Position numbers and translations under genes: made by a program. Under the pieces are notes generated by a model, which saw only the letters and a program-made list of their open reading frames with translations, had not been told where the DNA came from and ran no database searches. Positions 35,542 to 44,236 of a DNA stretch of 64,000 nucleotides are shown piece after piece. The DNA lies in contig DATJBZ010000017.1 of assembly GCA_035515075.1 (NCBI GenBank), forward strand, positions 62,001 to 126,000. The letters run 5' to 3'. Every line of letters starts with the position of its first letter. Positions within the stretch are counted from its first letter, which is position 1. The DNA comes from Moheibacter sp035515075 (lineage in GTDB: Bacteria; Bacteroidota; Bacteroidia; Flavobacteriales; Weeksellaceae).

Positions 35542-37647
35542 TTACTTCACAATCCCCATATTGAACAAGGTAAATGCGAATTTGTCTGTTGTTTCATTGA
35601 TAATCGCCTCTGTTGACTTTCCAGCACCGTGTCCTGCATTGGTATCAATTCGGATCAAGGTTGGATTCGCACAACTTTGCTTGTCTTGCAGTTCTGCCGC
35701 AAATTTATAACTGTGCGCAGGCACCACTCGGTCATCATGGTCACCTGTCGTTACCATCGTTGCTGCATAACAAACGCCCTTTTTCACATTGTGCACAGGC
35801 GAATAAGCTTTGATGTATTCAAACATTTCCTTGCTATCTGCAGAAGTACCATAATCATACGCCCAACCCGCTCCTGCAGTGAAGGTATGGTATCTCAACA
35901 TGTCCAAAACACCTACTGCTGGCAAAGCTACTTTTGCCATTTTTGGCTCCATGGTCATGGTTGCACCGACCAATAATCCACCGTTTGAACCACCAGAAAG
36001 CGCCAAATAATCACTTGAAGTGTAGTTGTTTTGTTTCAAATAATCCGCTGCCGCAATGAAGTCATGGAACACATTCAATTTGTTGAACTGCCTTCCACCA
36101 TCGTGCCATTTCTTTCCGTATTCACCACCGCCTCGTAAATTTGCTACGGCATAAATTCCACCATTTTCCATCCAAACAGCATTGGCCACACTAAATGAAG
36201 GCGTCAAACTGATGTTAAATCCACCGTAACCATACAAAATGGTTGGATTTTTACCATTCAATTCCATGCCTTTTTTATAAGAAATCATCATCGGAACCTT
36301 GGTGCCATCTTTTGAAGTATAGAAAACTTGCTTGGATTCGTATTGGTTCGGATCAAATTGAATCGCTGGCTTTTTGTACAAATTCGATTTTCCAGAATTC
36401 ACATCATAATCATAAATCGTCCCTGGCGTTACGTAATTGCTGAAAGAATAGTAGATTAACTTTTCTTCTTTCGTGCCAGAAAAACCACTTGCAGAACCAT
36501 TTCCAGGCAATTGAATGTCTCTGATTTTCTTTCCTTTGTGGTCAAATTGTTGTACCACATCCAAAGCATCTTTCATATAATGGGCAAACAAAAATCCACC
36601 TGCAGTAGAAATGGACAATACATTGTCGCTTTCTGCAATCACATTTTTCCAGTTTTTAGGTTGAGGATTTTTTGCATTGACTTTCACCAAACGATTGTTG
36701 GGTGCATCCAAATTCGTCAACAAAAACAATTCATCACCTACATTGTCCACCACATTGGTGGTTGAGTTAAAATCATTTAAAATCGGAACAATCGGTGCAT
36801 TCTTTTTGGTCAAATCTTGGATGTACAATTCATTTCCTGTCGTAGAAACCGCAGTCGTAATCACCAAGAAACGCTCATCTTCTGTCACACCACCGCTGAT
36901 ATATCTTCTTGGCGTTTGGTCTCCACCAAAAACCAAAACATCTTGCTTTTGAGGCGTATTCAATTGATGAAAGTACAATTTGTGTTTGTCGGTCATTTGA
37001 GACAATTCACTGCCTTCTGGTTTGTCATAACTTGAATAATAGAAGCCTTCGTTCTTTTTCCAAGAAATTCCACTGAACTTCACATCTACCAAGGTGTCAC
37101 CCACTTGCTTTTTGTCCAAAGTGTTGATCACGATTACTTTTCGCCAATCCGATCCACCTTCTGAAATTTGGTACGCACAAAGGGATCCATCTTTGGTAAA
37201 GCTAATGCCAGCCAAGGACGTCGTTCCGTCTTTTGAAAATTGATTGGGATCAATGAATACTTCTTCTTTTCCATTTTTATCGATTCTGTACAACACAGAC
37301 TGCTGTTGCAAACCATCGTTTTTATAGAAATAAGTGAAATCTCCTCTTTTGAAAGGCGCTGATATTTTCTCATAATTCCATAATTCCGTCAATTGTTTTC
37401 TCAATTGATCACGAAAAGGAATTTGGTCCAAATAATCATAGGTCACTTTGTTTTGGTCCACCACCCATTTTTTGGTTTCGCTGGACAAATCATCTTCCAA
37501 CCAACGGTAAGGATCATTGACCTTCACGCCAAAATAATCATCGACTTGTTTTCCTTTTTGGGTCTCAGGATATTTCCCAGTAAAATCTTGCGCCATTAAA
37601 TTCATCGCCATTCCAATGTTTAATAAAACCAGAAATTTCTTTTTCAT
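35542..37647 (-). CDS. Prolyl oligopeptidase (S9A family), exported
   Basis: A 701-residue serine peptidase with a signal peptide (MKKKFLVLLNIGMAMNLMAQ). The N-terminal helix region (YPETQKGKQVDDYFGVKVNDPYRWLED) and a seven-bladed propeller (about 70-410) gate an alpha/beta-hydrolase domain. The catalytic triad is S554 in GGSNGG, D638 in DHDDRV and H673 in NAGHGAG. It would cut short proline-containing peptides in the periplasm. It is flanked upstream by the divergent holB and downstream by the decayed cargo gene. Confidence 0.94.
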   Translation of the reverse strand: MKKKFLVLLNIGMAMNLMAQDFTGKYPETQKGKQVDDYFGVKVNDPYRWLEDDLSSETKKWVVDQNKVTYDYLDQIPFRDQLRKQLTELWNYEKISAPFKRGDFTYFYKNDGLQQQSVLYRIDKNGKEEVFIDPNQFSKDGTTSLAGISFTKDGSLCAYQISEGGSDWRKVIVINTLDKKQVGDTLVDVKFSGISWKKNEGFYYSSYDKPEGSELSQMTDKHKLYFHQLNTPQKQDVLVFGGDQTPRRYISGGVTEDERFLVITTAVSTTGNELYIQDLTKKNAPIVPILNDFNSTTNVVDNVGDELFLLTNLDAPNNRLVKVNAKNPQPKNWKNVIAESDNVLSISTAGGFLFAHYMKDALDVVQQFDHKGKKIRDIQLPGNGSASGFSGTKEEKLIYYSFSNYVTPGTIYDYDVNSGKSNLYKKPAIQFDPNQYESKQVFYTSKDGTKVPMMISYKKGMELNGKNPTILYGYGGFNISLTPSFSVANAVWMENGGIYAVANLRGGGEYGKKWHDGGRQFNKLNVFHDFIAAADYLKQNNYTSSDYLALSGGSNGGLLVGATMTMEPKMAKVALPAVGVLDMLRYHTFTAGAGWAYDYGTSADSKEMFEYIKAYSPVHNVKKGVCYAATMVTTGDHDDRVVPAHSYKFAAELQDKQSCANPTLIRIDTNAGHGAGKSTEAIINETTDKFAFTLFNMGIVK

Positions 37648-37693
37648 TGTGTGTTTGTTTTTCTATAAAGCTCAAATTTATAAATTAAAAACT

Positions 37694-37701
37694 TATTTTT
37701 G
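37694..37701 (+). promoter_or_regulatory. Candidate -7 promoter element of holB (TATTTTTG)
   Basis: TATTTTTG ends four bases before ATG 37706, which would place the transcription start at the start codon. Confidence 0.45.
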
Positions 37702-37705
37702 GGAA

Positions 37706-38830
37706 ATGAATTGGGAGAATAGCTTCGGACACGAAATAATCAAACAGAAATTAAGGGATTCGATCACGAACAAACGCATGAGTCATGCGCAATTATTTTC
37801 AGGAAAAAACGGTTGGGGCACGTTGAGCTTAGCTTTGGGCTATGCAGCGGAAATTTTGGCCGCAGAAAAAGGCGAAGGTGCCAAAAACAAAGTATTGACC
37901 TTGCAACATCCCGACATCCACTTTAGTTTTCCAGTGACTTCTACCGATAAAGTCAAAACTCCAACCAGCAATCAGTTTTTCAAAGAATGGCGGGCATTTA
38001 TTTTGGACAATCCGTACGGAAGCTTATTTGATTGGCTGGAATATAACGAAGTAGAAAAAAAACAAGGCAACATCAATGTGCATGAAGCCCAAGAAATCAT
38101 CAAGTTTCTCTCCTTGAGCAGCTATGAAGGAAGTTACCAATTCGTCATCATTTGGTTGCCGGAAATGATGAACGATGCCGCAGCCAACAAATTGCTAAAA
38201 GTCATTGAAGAACCGCCTAAAAAAACGATTTTTCTATTGGTGACCGAAAGAGAAGATTTGCTCTTGCCGACCATTATTTCAAGGTGTCAATTGGTCAAAT
38301 TGAACCGACTCAGCGACCAAGAAGTCGAACAATTTCTCATCGAGAAAAAAGGTGTCAACCCAACTGAAGCCAGAAAAATCGCTTTGGCGTCCAACGGAGA
38401 TTTGCAATTGGCGATGCGGAATTTGAAAGTCGCGGACGAAACCTTTGAAACTTATTTTGTGCAATGGGTTAGAAATGCTTTCATGGCAGCAAAAACACCG
38501 ACTGTTTTGAAAAATTTGGTGCAATGGTCCAATGAGTTGAGCCTTTGGCCAAGAGAAAAACAAAAACAATTTTTGGTGTATTGTTCAGAAATTTTCAGAC
38601 AAGCTTTGTTGAAAACCTACCAAACAGAAAGTTTGATTTTTATGGAAATCAAAGCCGATGGATTCAACTGGGATCGGTTTGCGCCTTTCATTCATGGTGC
38701 CAACATCGAAGGAATTTTGGAAGAAATCAACGAAGGAATTTTCCACATTGAAAGAAACGCCAATGCCAAAATTGTCTTCTTGGATTTATCGATCCGACTC
38801 ACCCGATTGTTGCACAGAAAAGCGGTTTAA
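37706..38830 (+). CDS. holB: DNA polymerase III delta' subunit
   Basis: About 374 residues from ATG 37706 (MNWENSFGHEIIKQKLRDS); the frame is open 30 codons upstream but those overlap the S9 gene start and lack family similarity. The AAA-type clamp-loader fold is seen in SHAQLFSGKNGWG (a degenerate P-loop, usual for delta'), EIIKFLSLSSYEGSYQFVIIW and LLKVIEEPPKKTIFLLVTE, the sensor region ending in ISRCQ. Delta' does not hydrolyse ATP but stabilises the loader. It is followed 12 bases on by nadD. Confidence 0.9.
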   Translation: MNWENSFGHEIIKQKLRDSITNKRMSHAQLFSGKNGWGTLSLALGYAAEILAAEKGEGAKNKVLTLQHPDIHFSFPVTSTDKVKTPTSNQFFKEWRAFILDNPYGSLFDWLEYNEVEKKQGNINVHEAQEIIKFLSLSSYEGSYQFVIIWLPEMMNDAAANKLLKVIEEPPKKTIFLLVTEREDLLLPTIISRCQLVKLNRLSDQEVEQFLIEKKGVNPTEARKIALASNGDLQLAMRNLKVADETFETYFVQWVRNAFMAAKTPTVLKNLVQWSNELSLWPREKQKQFLVYCSEIFRQALLKTYQTESLIFMEIKADGFNWDRFAPFIHGANIEGILEEINEGIFHIERNANAKIVFLDLSIRLTRLLHRKAV

Positions 38831-38842
38831 AAATAAAATAAC

Positions 38843-39415
38843 ATGAAAATAGGTTTGTATTTTGGTTCGTTCAATCCGATTCATATCGGCCATTTGGTCA
38901 TAGCCAATCATTTGCAACAATTCTCTGATTTGGACCAAGTGTGGTTTGTGGTTTCTCCACAAAATCCTTTCAAAGAAAAAGCCTCTTTGGCCAAGGACCA
39001 CGACCGTTTGCATTGGGTCAATTTAGCGATTGAAGATTATCCCCATTTGCGCTCGTCCAACATTGAATTTTCTCTACCGCAACCTTCTTACACCATCGAT
39101 ACCTTGGCGGTTTTGCAAGAAAAATTTCCGCAAGAAGAATTTGCGTTGATCATGGGCATGGACAATTTGAAAGCTTTTCACAAATGGAAAAACCATGAAC
39201 AAATCCTAAAAAATTATTCAATTTACGTTTATCCTCGACCAGGATTTACCGCAGGAAATTGGGAAAATCACCCGAAATTTCAATTTGTTTCCGCACCCAT
39301 CATGGAAATTTCTTCCACTTTCATTCGCACGGCTTTGAAGGAGAAAAAGTTCATTCGCCCGATGTTGCCAGAAAAAGTTTGGGAAGATTTGGAAGGAAGT
39401 TCAACTTATCGATGA
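38843..39415 (+). CDS. nadD: Nicotinate-nucleotide adenylyltransferase
   Basis: A 190-residue nucleotidyltransferase turning nicotinate mononucleotide into deamido-NAD. The HxGH motif is in GSFNPIHIGHL (8-18) and the second signature is EISSTFIR near residue 152. LIMGMDNLKAFHKWKNHEQIL is also typical. Co-transcribed with holB. It ends two bases from the convergent DUF3820 gene. Confidence 0.94.
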   Translation: MKIGLYFGSFNPIHIGHLVIANHLQQFSDLDQVWFVVSPQNPFKEKASLAKDHDRLHWVNLAIEDYPHLRSSNIEFSLPQPSYTIDTLAVLQEKFPQEEFALIMGMDNLKAFHKWKNHEQILKNYSIYVYPRPGFTAGNWENHPKFQFVSAPIMEISSTFIRTALKEKKFIRPMLPEKVWEDLEGSSTYR

Positions 39416-39417
39416 AC

Positions 39418-39642
39418 TCATTTCATCCGTTTCAAATTGTACAAAATTTCGTCTAAACCATTGGTTTTGATTTCAAAAAGCGTGGCCAATTGCATGCCCA
39501 ATTTTCCTTTCGGAAAACCTTGCGTGGCAAACCATTCCACATAATGCGATGGCAAATCACACAATTTATAGCCTTTGTACTTCCCAAAAGGCATTTCTGT
39601 GGTGATCAATTCTTTCAGTATTTCGGGATTCGCTCCTTGCAT
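39418..39642 (-). CDS. DUF3820 family protein
   Basis: A 74-residue protein with the DUF3820 core MPFGKYKGYKLCDLPSHYVEWFA, a short motif shared with some nucleases and helicases. Function is unknown. It starts two bases after the rhodanese gene stop and is the last gene of the pth-rhodanese-DUF3820 run. Confidence 0.8.
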   Translation of the reverse strand: MQGANPEILKELITTEMPFGKYKGYKLCDLPSHYVEWFATQGFPKGKLGMQLATLFEIKTNGLDEILYNLKRMK

Positions 39643-39644
39643 TT

Positions 39645-40004
39645 TTACTTCTTATACGCCGAATAGCCATCTTTCAAATTCACCAAATGTTCAAAACCTG
39701 CTTTTTCAAATTGCTGAACCGCTTGGGTACTTCTCACGCCTGATTTGCAATAAATATAATAGGTTTTGTCTTGGTCCAACGCTTGAATTTCAGAAGCAAA
39801 ATTGTCGGACTTCACATCGATGTTGATCGCGTTGGGCAAATGACCTTCCGCGAATTCTTCTGGCGTTCGCACATCGATTAAAACTTGGCTGTTATCTGTA
39901 AAATCAACATTTTCCATGTCGTTGACCGAAGCAGTTGCTCCTGTAGATTGACAGCTCGCCAAGCTAAACAAAAAAACGCTGCATAAAAGGATTATATTTT
40001 TCAT
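39645..40004 (-). CDS. Rhodanese-like lipoprotein
   Basis: A 119-residue single-domain rhodanese exported as a lipoprotein: lipobox SLASC with C18, then LIDVRTPEEFAEGHLPNAINI and the active-site loop YCKSGVRS with C86. It would handle persulfide or another thiol group on the periplasmic side; no partner is evident. It lies 12 bases after pth. Confidence 0.88.
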   Translation of the reverse strand: MKNIILLCSVFLFSLASCQSTGATASVNDMENVDFTDNSQVLIDVRTPEEFAEGHLPNAINIDVKSDNFASEIQALDQDKTYYIYCKSGVRSTQAVQQFEKAGFEHLVNLKDGYSAYKK

Positions 40005-40016
40005 TGTAATAAATTT

Positions 40017-40583
40017 TTATTTTCCATTGAATTGATTCATCGCATTGTTTAAACCTTGAAAAATAAACGCCAAAGTCGCATCTGTCGCCAATTCCAAGCG
40101 TTTTCCCAATTGTTCGATTTCTTCTTCCGACCAATTGCCCAATACATAGTCAATCTGACCACCTCCTGCAAAACCGTTGCCAATGCCCATTCTCAAACGG
40201 GGATAATTTTGATTTTGTAATTTGTTTTGAATGTCTTTCAGTCCATTGTGACCGCCATCGCTACCTTTTCCACGCAAACGCATGCTGCCAAATGGCAAAT
40301 TCAAATCATCGGTAATCACCAACACATTTTCAATCGAAATGTTTTCTTTTTGCATCCAAAACCGAACCGCATCGCCACTCAAATTCATGTAAGTATTGGG
40401 TTTTAACACCGTAATTGGACGTGCTTTGTATTTGAATTGCGCCACTTCACCAAAATTAGAAGAAGCAAAACTTTGGTCCAATCGTTTGACCAATTCATCC
40501 ACTACCAAAAAACCAATGTTGTGTCGTGTATAGCGGTATTTTTCACCGATATTTCCCAAGCCGACAATCAGATATTTTTGCAT
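40017..40583 (-). CDS. pth: Peptidyl-tRNA hydrolase
   Basis: About 188 residues from ATG 40583 (MQKYLIVGLGNIG). The long open extension upstream belongs to the divergent gene's leader. The catalytic H21 is in YTRHNIGF, with N in LKPNTYMNLSG, D in ITDDLNLPFG and the GSDGGHNGL loop. It frees peptides from drop-off peptidyl-tRNA. A TACCTTTG box, with a TTTTG 17 bases further upstream, ends four bases before the ATG, so the mRNA may be leaderless. Confidence 0.95.
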   Translation of the reverse strand: MQKYLIVGLGNIGEKYRYTRHNIGFLVVDELVKRLDQSFASSNFGEVAQFKYKARPITVLKPNTYMNLSGDAVRFWMQKENISIENVLVITDDLNLPFGSMRLRGKGSDGGHNGLKDIQNKLQNQNYPRLRMGIGNGFAGGGQIDYVLGNWSEEEIEQLGKRLELATDATLAFIFQGLNNAMNQFNGK

Positions 40584-40587
40584 GCCA

Positions 40588-40616
40588 CAAAGGTATTCTT
40601 TTGCAAGCAATCCAAA
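40588..40616 (-). promoter_or_regulatory. Promoter of pth (-33 TTTG, -7 TACCTTTG)
   Basis: On the minus strand, TTTG (40616-40613), 17 bases, then TACCTTTG (40595-40588). This is the best two-part match to the Bacteroidota promoter in the window. The -7 box ends four bases before the ATG. Confidence 0.6.
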
Positions 40617-40670
40617 ACCCAAGACGATGAATTTCTTTGATTTGTTGAAATAGAATTGAACAAAAACCAC

Positions 40671-40678
40671 TAATTTTG
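40671..40678 (+). promoter_or_regulatory. Candidate -7 promoter element (TAATTTTG)
   Basis: TAATTTTG, 26 bases before the sugar-nucleotide dehydrogenase ATG, with a TTG about 23 bases upstream of it. It diverges from the pth promoter in a 121-bp spacer. Confidence 0.45.
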
Positions 40679-40704
40679 GCGGTTCACAACTTAAATACAA
40701 CAAG

Positions 40705-41985
40705 ATGGATACGAAAATAGCAGTGATTGGTTTGGGATATGTTGGTTTGCCTTTGGCGAGATTGTTCGCAACAAAATTCAATACCGTTGGTTTTGACATC
40801 AATGAAAACCGAATGAAGGAATTGAAAAATGGCGTGGACAGCACTTTGGAGGTCGAAGAGGATTTGTTAAAAGCTGTCTTAAAAACCCAAAACGATGCCC
40901 AAAACGGACTCTATTTTTCGATGGATTTGGAAGACATCAAGGACTGCAATTATTACGTTGTCACCGTTCCAACACCCATCGACCACAACAAACATCCTGA
41001 TTTAACGCCTTTGAAAAAAGCGAGTGAAACCGTTGGTAAAGTGATTTCAAAAGGAGACATCGTCATCTTTGAATCCACAGTTTATCCAGGTGCCACAGAA
41101 GAAGATTGTGTGCCGATCATTGAAGCAGTTTCTGGACTAAAGTTCAACCAAGATTTCTTTGCAGGTTATTCGCCAGAACGCATCAACCCAGGCGATAAAG
41201 AACATACGGTCGATAAAATCTTGAAAATCACTTCAGGATCTACGCCAGAAATTGGTCAAAAAGTGGATGAATTGTATGCTTCTGTGATTACGGCAGGAAC
41301 GCATTTGGCACCTTCGATCAAAGTGGCTGAAGCGGCCAAAGTCATTGAGAATGCACAAAGAGACATCAACATTGCCTTTGTGAATGAATTGTCTAAAATC
41401 TTCAATATTCTAGACATTGACACCCATGCGGTTTTGGAAGCCGCTAGTACCAAATGGAATTTCTTACCGTTCAAACCGGGTTTGGTCGGTGGACATTGCA
41501 TCGGCGTCGATCCTTATTACTTGGCACAAAAAGCACAACAACACGGATACCATCCTGAAATCATTTTGGCAGGAAGAAGGTTGAACGATTCGATGGGTGC
41601 TTATGTCGCTTCGCAAATCGTAAAAACCATGATCAAAAAAGGCATCAAAGTCAATGGCGCCAAAGTCTTGATGTTGGGCATTACTTTCAAAGAAAACTGT
41701 CCTGACGTGAGAAATACCAAGATTGTGGACGTGATCCAGGCTTTGGAAGAATACAGTGTGGAGGTGATTACGTATGATCCTTGGGCCAATCCAAATGAAG
41801 TAAAGGCTGAATACAACATCGATTGCAAATCTACTTTGGCCATGAAAAATAAATATGATGCCATCGTTTTGGGTGTGGCACACGACGAATTCAAAGACTT
41901 GGATTTAGATGCTTTGAAAAGCGATACAGCTATTGTCTATGATGTCAAAGGGTTTTTGATGGGCGAAATTGATGCAAAATTATAA
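40705..41985 (+). CDS. UDP-sugar 6-dehydrogenase (TviB/WbpA type)
   Basis: A 426-residue NAD-dependent dehydrogenase that oxidises the C6 of a UDP-HexNAc to the uronate. The Rossmann motif is GLGYVGLPLA (9-18). The catalytic lysine is K212 in AKVIEN and the nucleophile is C265 in GGHCIGVDP. FKPGLVGGHCIGVDPYYL and the C-terminal GITFKENCPDVRNTK are typical of the TviB/WbpA branch, rather than plain UDP-glucose dehydrogenase. It supplies an acidic sugar for a surface polysaccharide, but no polysaccharide cluster is adjacent. Confidence 0.9.
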   Translation: MDTKIAVIGLGYVGLPLARLFATKFNTVGFDINENRMKELKNGVDSTLEVEEDLLKAVLKTQNDAQNGLYFSMDLEDIKDCNYYVVTVPTPIDHNKHPDLTPLKKASETVGKVISKGDIVIFESTVYPGATEEDCVPIIEAVSGLKFNQDFFAGYSPERINPGDKEHTVDKILKITSGSTPEIGQKVDELYASVITAGTHLAPSIKVAEAAKVIENAQRDINIAFVNELSKIFNILDIDTHAVLEAASTKWNFLPFKPGLVGGHCIGVDPYYLAQKAQQHGYHPEIILAGRRLNDSMGAYVASQIVKTMIKKGIKVNGAKVLMLGITFKENCPDVRNTKIVDVIQALEEYSVEVITYDPWANPNEVKAEYNIDCKSTLAMKNKYDAIVLGVAHDEFKDLDLDALKSDTAIVYDVKGFLMGEIDAKL

Positions 41986-41995
41986 TGCGTTCATT

Positions 41996-42763
41996 TTAAC
42001 CCAAAAAATTCAAAATTTCTTCTAAAAACACTTTGGGATTTTCTGCATGCAACCAATGCCCAGCGTTAGGAACTGTGGCGATGATTGCTTGTGGAAAATG
42101 CGCATGAATCAAATCAAAATCTTCATCCAAAATATAATTCGACTTTTCGCCGCGCAAAAATAAAGTAGGATGATCAAAGATTCCTTGGGTCAAATTTTCA
42201 CCCACCATCGCTTCATAGTTGTCGGTCAAGACCTTCAAATTGAAACGAAAAGCATATTCTTGATTTTCTGTCAAATAAATGTTTTTCAACAAAAACTGTC
42301 GAACGCCCATTTCTGGAATGTACACTTTCAAAATGTCTTCTGCATCGGAACGCTTGTGCACTTGCTTGAAATCCACCGAATGCAAAGCCTTGAAAATTCC
42401 TTGGTGATGCGGTGGATAAACTTTGGGTGCCATGTCCGCAACAATCAATTTATCCAAACGCTCTGGATGGGCATACGCAAATTCAATCACCGAACGGCCG
42501 CCCAAAGAATGCCCCAACAAATGACAACGCGCGATTTCATGCTGATCCAAATAATTCAAAATGTCTTGGGTCATCGCTTCAAAACTCATGTCGTCTGAAT
42601 GAAAACTTCGTCCATGGTTTCGCAAATCAACCGCATGCACCGTAAAATGTTCAGCAAATTGTTTCGCCAAACCGGCAAAATTATCCGCTTGTCCAAACAA
42701 ACCGTGAAGAATCAACAAATGTTCTGAATGATTGCCGTAAATTTTTGAGTGAAGAATGTCCAT
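41996..42763 (-). CDS. Alpha/beta hydrolase (YbfF-like esterase)
   Basis: About 255 residues. ATG 42763 gives the family opening (MDILHSKIYG); ATG 42775, four codons upstream and nearer the promoter box, is also possible. The oxyanion motif is LHGLFGQ, the nucleophile S86 is in GHSLGG, and the histidine is in NAGHWLHAENP. It resembles YbfF/abhydrolase-11 esterases acting on small acyl esters; the substrate is unknown. It is convergent with the UDP-sugar dehydrogenase. Confidence 0.87.
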   Translation of the reverse strand: MDILHSKIYGNHSEHLLILHGLFGQADNFAGLAKQFAEHFTVHAVDLRNHGRSFHSDDMSFEAMTQDILNYLDQHEIARCHLLGHSLGGRSVIEFAYAHPERLDKLIVADMAPKVYPPHHQGIFKALHSVDFKQVHKRSDAEDILKVYIPEMGVRQFLLKNIYLTENQEYAFRFNLKVLTDNYEAMVGENLTQGIFDHPTLFLRGEKSNYILDEDFDLIHAHFPQAIIATVPNAGHWLHAENPKVFLEEILNFLG

Positions 42764-42784
42764 AGAATTGTGCATTATTTGCCA

Positions 42785-42792
42785 CAAAATTA
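42785..42792 (-). promoter_or_regulatory. Candidate -7 promoter element (TAATTTTG)
   Basis: Reads TAATTTTG on the minus strand, 9 bases before ATG 42775 and 21 before ATG 42763 of the hydrolase gene. It lies just downstream of the terminator of the preceding operon. Confidence 0.45.
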
Positions 42793-42800
42793 AGCAATAA

Positions 42801-42836
42801 AAAACTCCTCAACCAAAAACGGAAGAGGAGTTTTTT
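42801..42836 (-). terminator. Rho-independent terminator of the mlaE-mlaF-barrel operon
   Basis: AAAACTCCTC / GAGGAGTTTT with a 14-base loop and a T-run on the minus strand, about 24 bases after the barrel gene stop. Confidence 0.88.
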
Positions 42837-42857
42837 GTATGGAGAATGAATCACTTA

Positions 42858-43454
42858 TTATAAAAAGTAACCCAATGTAATGTTCAACATATTGGTTCTG
42901 TCTTTGGTTTCAAAGTTGGTTCCAATACCATCTTGGATAAATTTAGACGTTGTTTTTCCTAAGCCAAATTCATAACGCACGTCCAAGTTCAATTTCTTGA
43001 TGTTCACGCCCGTTCCAATTTGCCAACCCAAACTCATATTATCCGTTTTGTCTGCTGTGATGTCTTTGAATTCTTTTCCATCGATTTTGTCTTTGAAATT
43101 CATCGACAAAACAGGTCCTGTTTGTACTTGAACCAAGCCCAACGCAAAAGTTTTTCCCACATTCACAGGAATGTCAATTCGGTTCTTTTTTACATCACCG
43201 CCTTCGTATTCGTTTTTAAATGAAGTGTACAAAACCTCTGGTTGTACATAAAATCCAACCGCTTTGATGCGCATCATCGCTCCCGCTTGGAAACCCATGG
43301 CACCTTTTCCTTTTTCTTCATACGCTCCGTTCAAAGCTTTCAAAACACCTTTGTCAGTGTTGTAGGCCATACCTGCTTTCAATCCGAAATCAATCGTTTG
43401 GGCAAATGCACCCATAGAAAGCAATGCAAAGCCCATTAAAAATAGTTTTTTCAT
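42858..43454 (-). CDS. Outer-membrane beta-barrel protein (OMP_b-brl type)
   Basis: A 198-residue porin-like family protein: signal peptide MKKLFLMGFALLSMGAFAQ, then an eight-stranded-barrel pattern opening DFGLKAGMAYN and ending in a short LGYFL strand. It begins two bases after mlaF, so it is translated with the Mla transporter. This genomic position would suit a periplasmic or outer-membrane partner such as MlaD or MlaA, but it has no MCE domain. A role in lipid trafficking is only suggested by the operon. Confidence 0.8.
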   Translation of the reverse strand: MKKLFLMGFALLSMGAFAQTIDFGLKAGMAYNTDKGVLKALNGAYEEKGKGAMGFQAGAMMRIKAVGFYVQPEVLYTSFKNEYEGGDVKKNRIDIPVNVGKTFALGLVQVQTGPVLSMNFKDKIDGKEFKDITADKTDNMSLGWQIGTGVNIKKLNLDVRYEFGLGKTTSKFIQDGIGTNFETKDRTNMLNITLGYFL

Positions 43455-43456
43455 AT

Positions 43457-44236
43457 TTATTTAGTTTTATGTTTTTCGTCCAATAATACGTTCCGCAATT
43501 TGGTGAACAGCTTTGATGAATAAACGAAATTGATCACCGATTCATTGTCCGCCGTCAAAATTTCTTCTTTGTTGCCTGCCCATTCTTTGAATCCATTTTT
43601 CAAGAAAATAATGGTTTCACCGATTTCCATTACCGAGTTCATGTCATGGGTGTTGATGATCGTTGTGGTGTTGTATTCCACGGTTAATTCATGCAACAAT
43701 TGATCGATGACCATTGAAGTTTGTGGATCCAAACCTGAATTGGGTTCATCTGCAAACAAATATTTCGGTTTGTTCACAATGGCGCGTGCAATCGCTACCC
43801 GTTTTTGCATTCCGCCAGAAATTTCAGAAGGAAACTTACGCAACGCTTCTTGGGATAAATTCACCCTTTCCAATACTTCTTCGGAGCGTTTGTTCATTTC
43901 TTTCAATGACAAATTGGTGAACATTTCCAAAGGAAAACGCACATTCTCCAAAACCGTCATCGAATCAAACAAAGCACTGCCTTGAAAAACCGTTCCGATT
44001 TCTCCTCGTAAGGCTTGTCGTTGTTCATAACTGAGTTGGGTGATGTCGCGTCCGTCAAATAGAATTTCACCTGAAGTTGGTTGAATTAAACCCGTCATGC
44101 ATTTCAAAAAAACCGTTTTTCCAGAACCCGATTGGCCAATGATCAAATTGGTTTTCCCAGATTCAAATCGCGTAGAAAAGCCTTTGAGCACTTCGATGTC
44201 ATCGAATTGTTTCTTTAAATTCTTAATTTCTATCAT
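43457..44236 (-). CDS. mlaF: Phospholipid ABC transporter ATP-binding protein (MlaF-like)
   Basis: About 259 residues from ATG 44236 (MIEIKNLKKQF), which overlaps the mlaE stop (TGATG). Walker A is GQSGSGKT (34-41), the signature SGGMQ (140-144), Walker B YLFADEP (159-165), and the switch histidine is in INTHDMNSV. The MlaF branch is indicated by pairing with an MlaE permease and by GSALFDSMTVLENVRFPL. It powers phospholipid movement between the membranes. Confidence 0.92.
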   Translation of the reverse strand: MIEIKNLKKQFDDIEVLKGFSTRFESGKTNLIIGQSGSGKTVFLKCMTGLIQPTSGEILFDGRDITQLSYEQRQALRGEIGTVFQGSALFDSMTVLENVRFPLEMFTNLSLKEMNKRSEEVLERVNLSQEALRKFPSEISGGMQKRVAIARAIVNKPKYLFADEPNSGLDPQTSMVIDQLLHELTVEYNTTTIINTHDMNSVMEIGETIIFLKNGFKEWAGNKEEILTADNESVINFVYSSKLFTKLRNVLLDEKHKTK

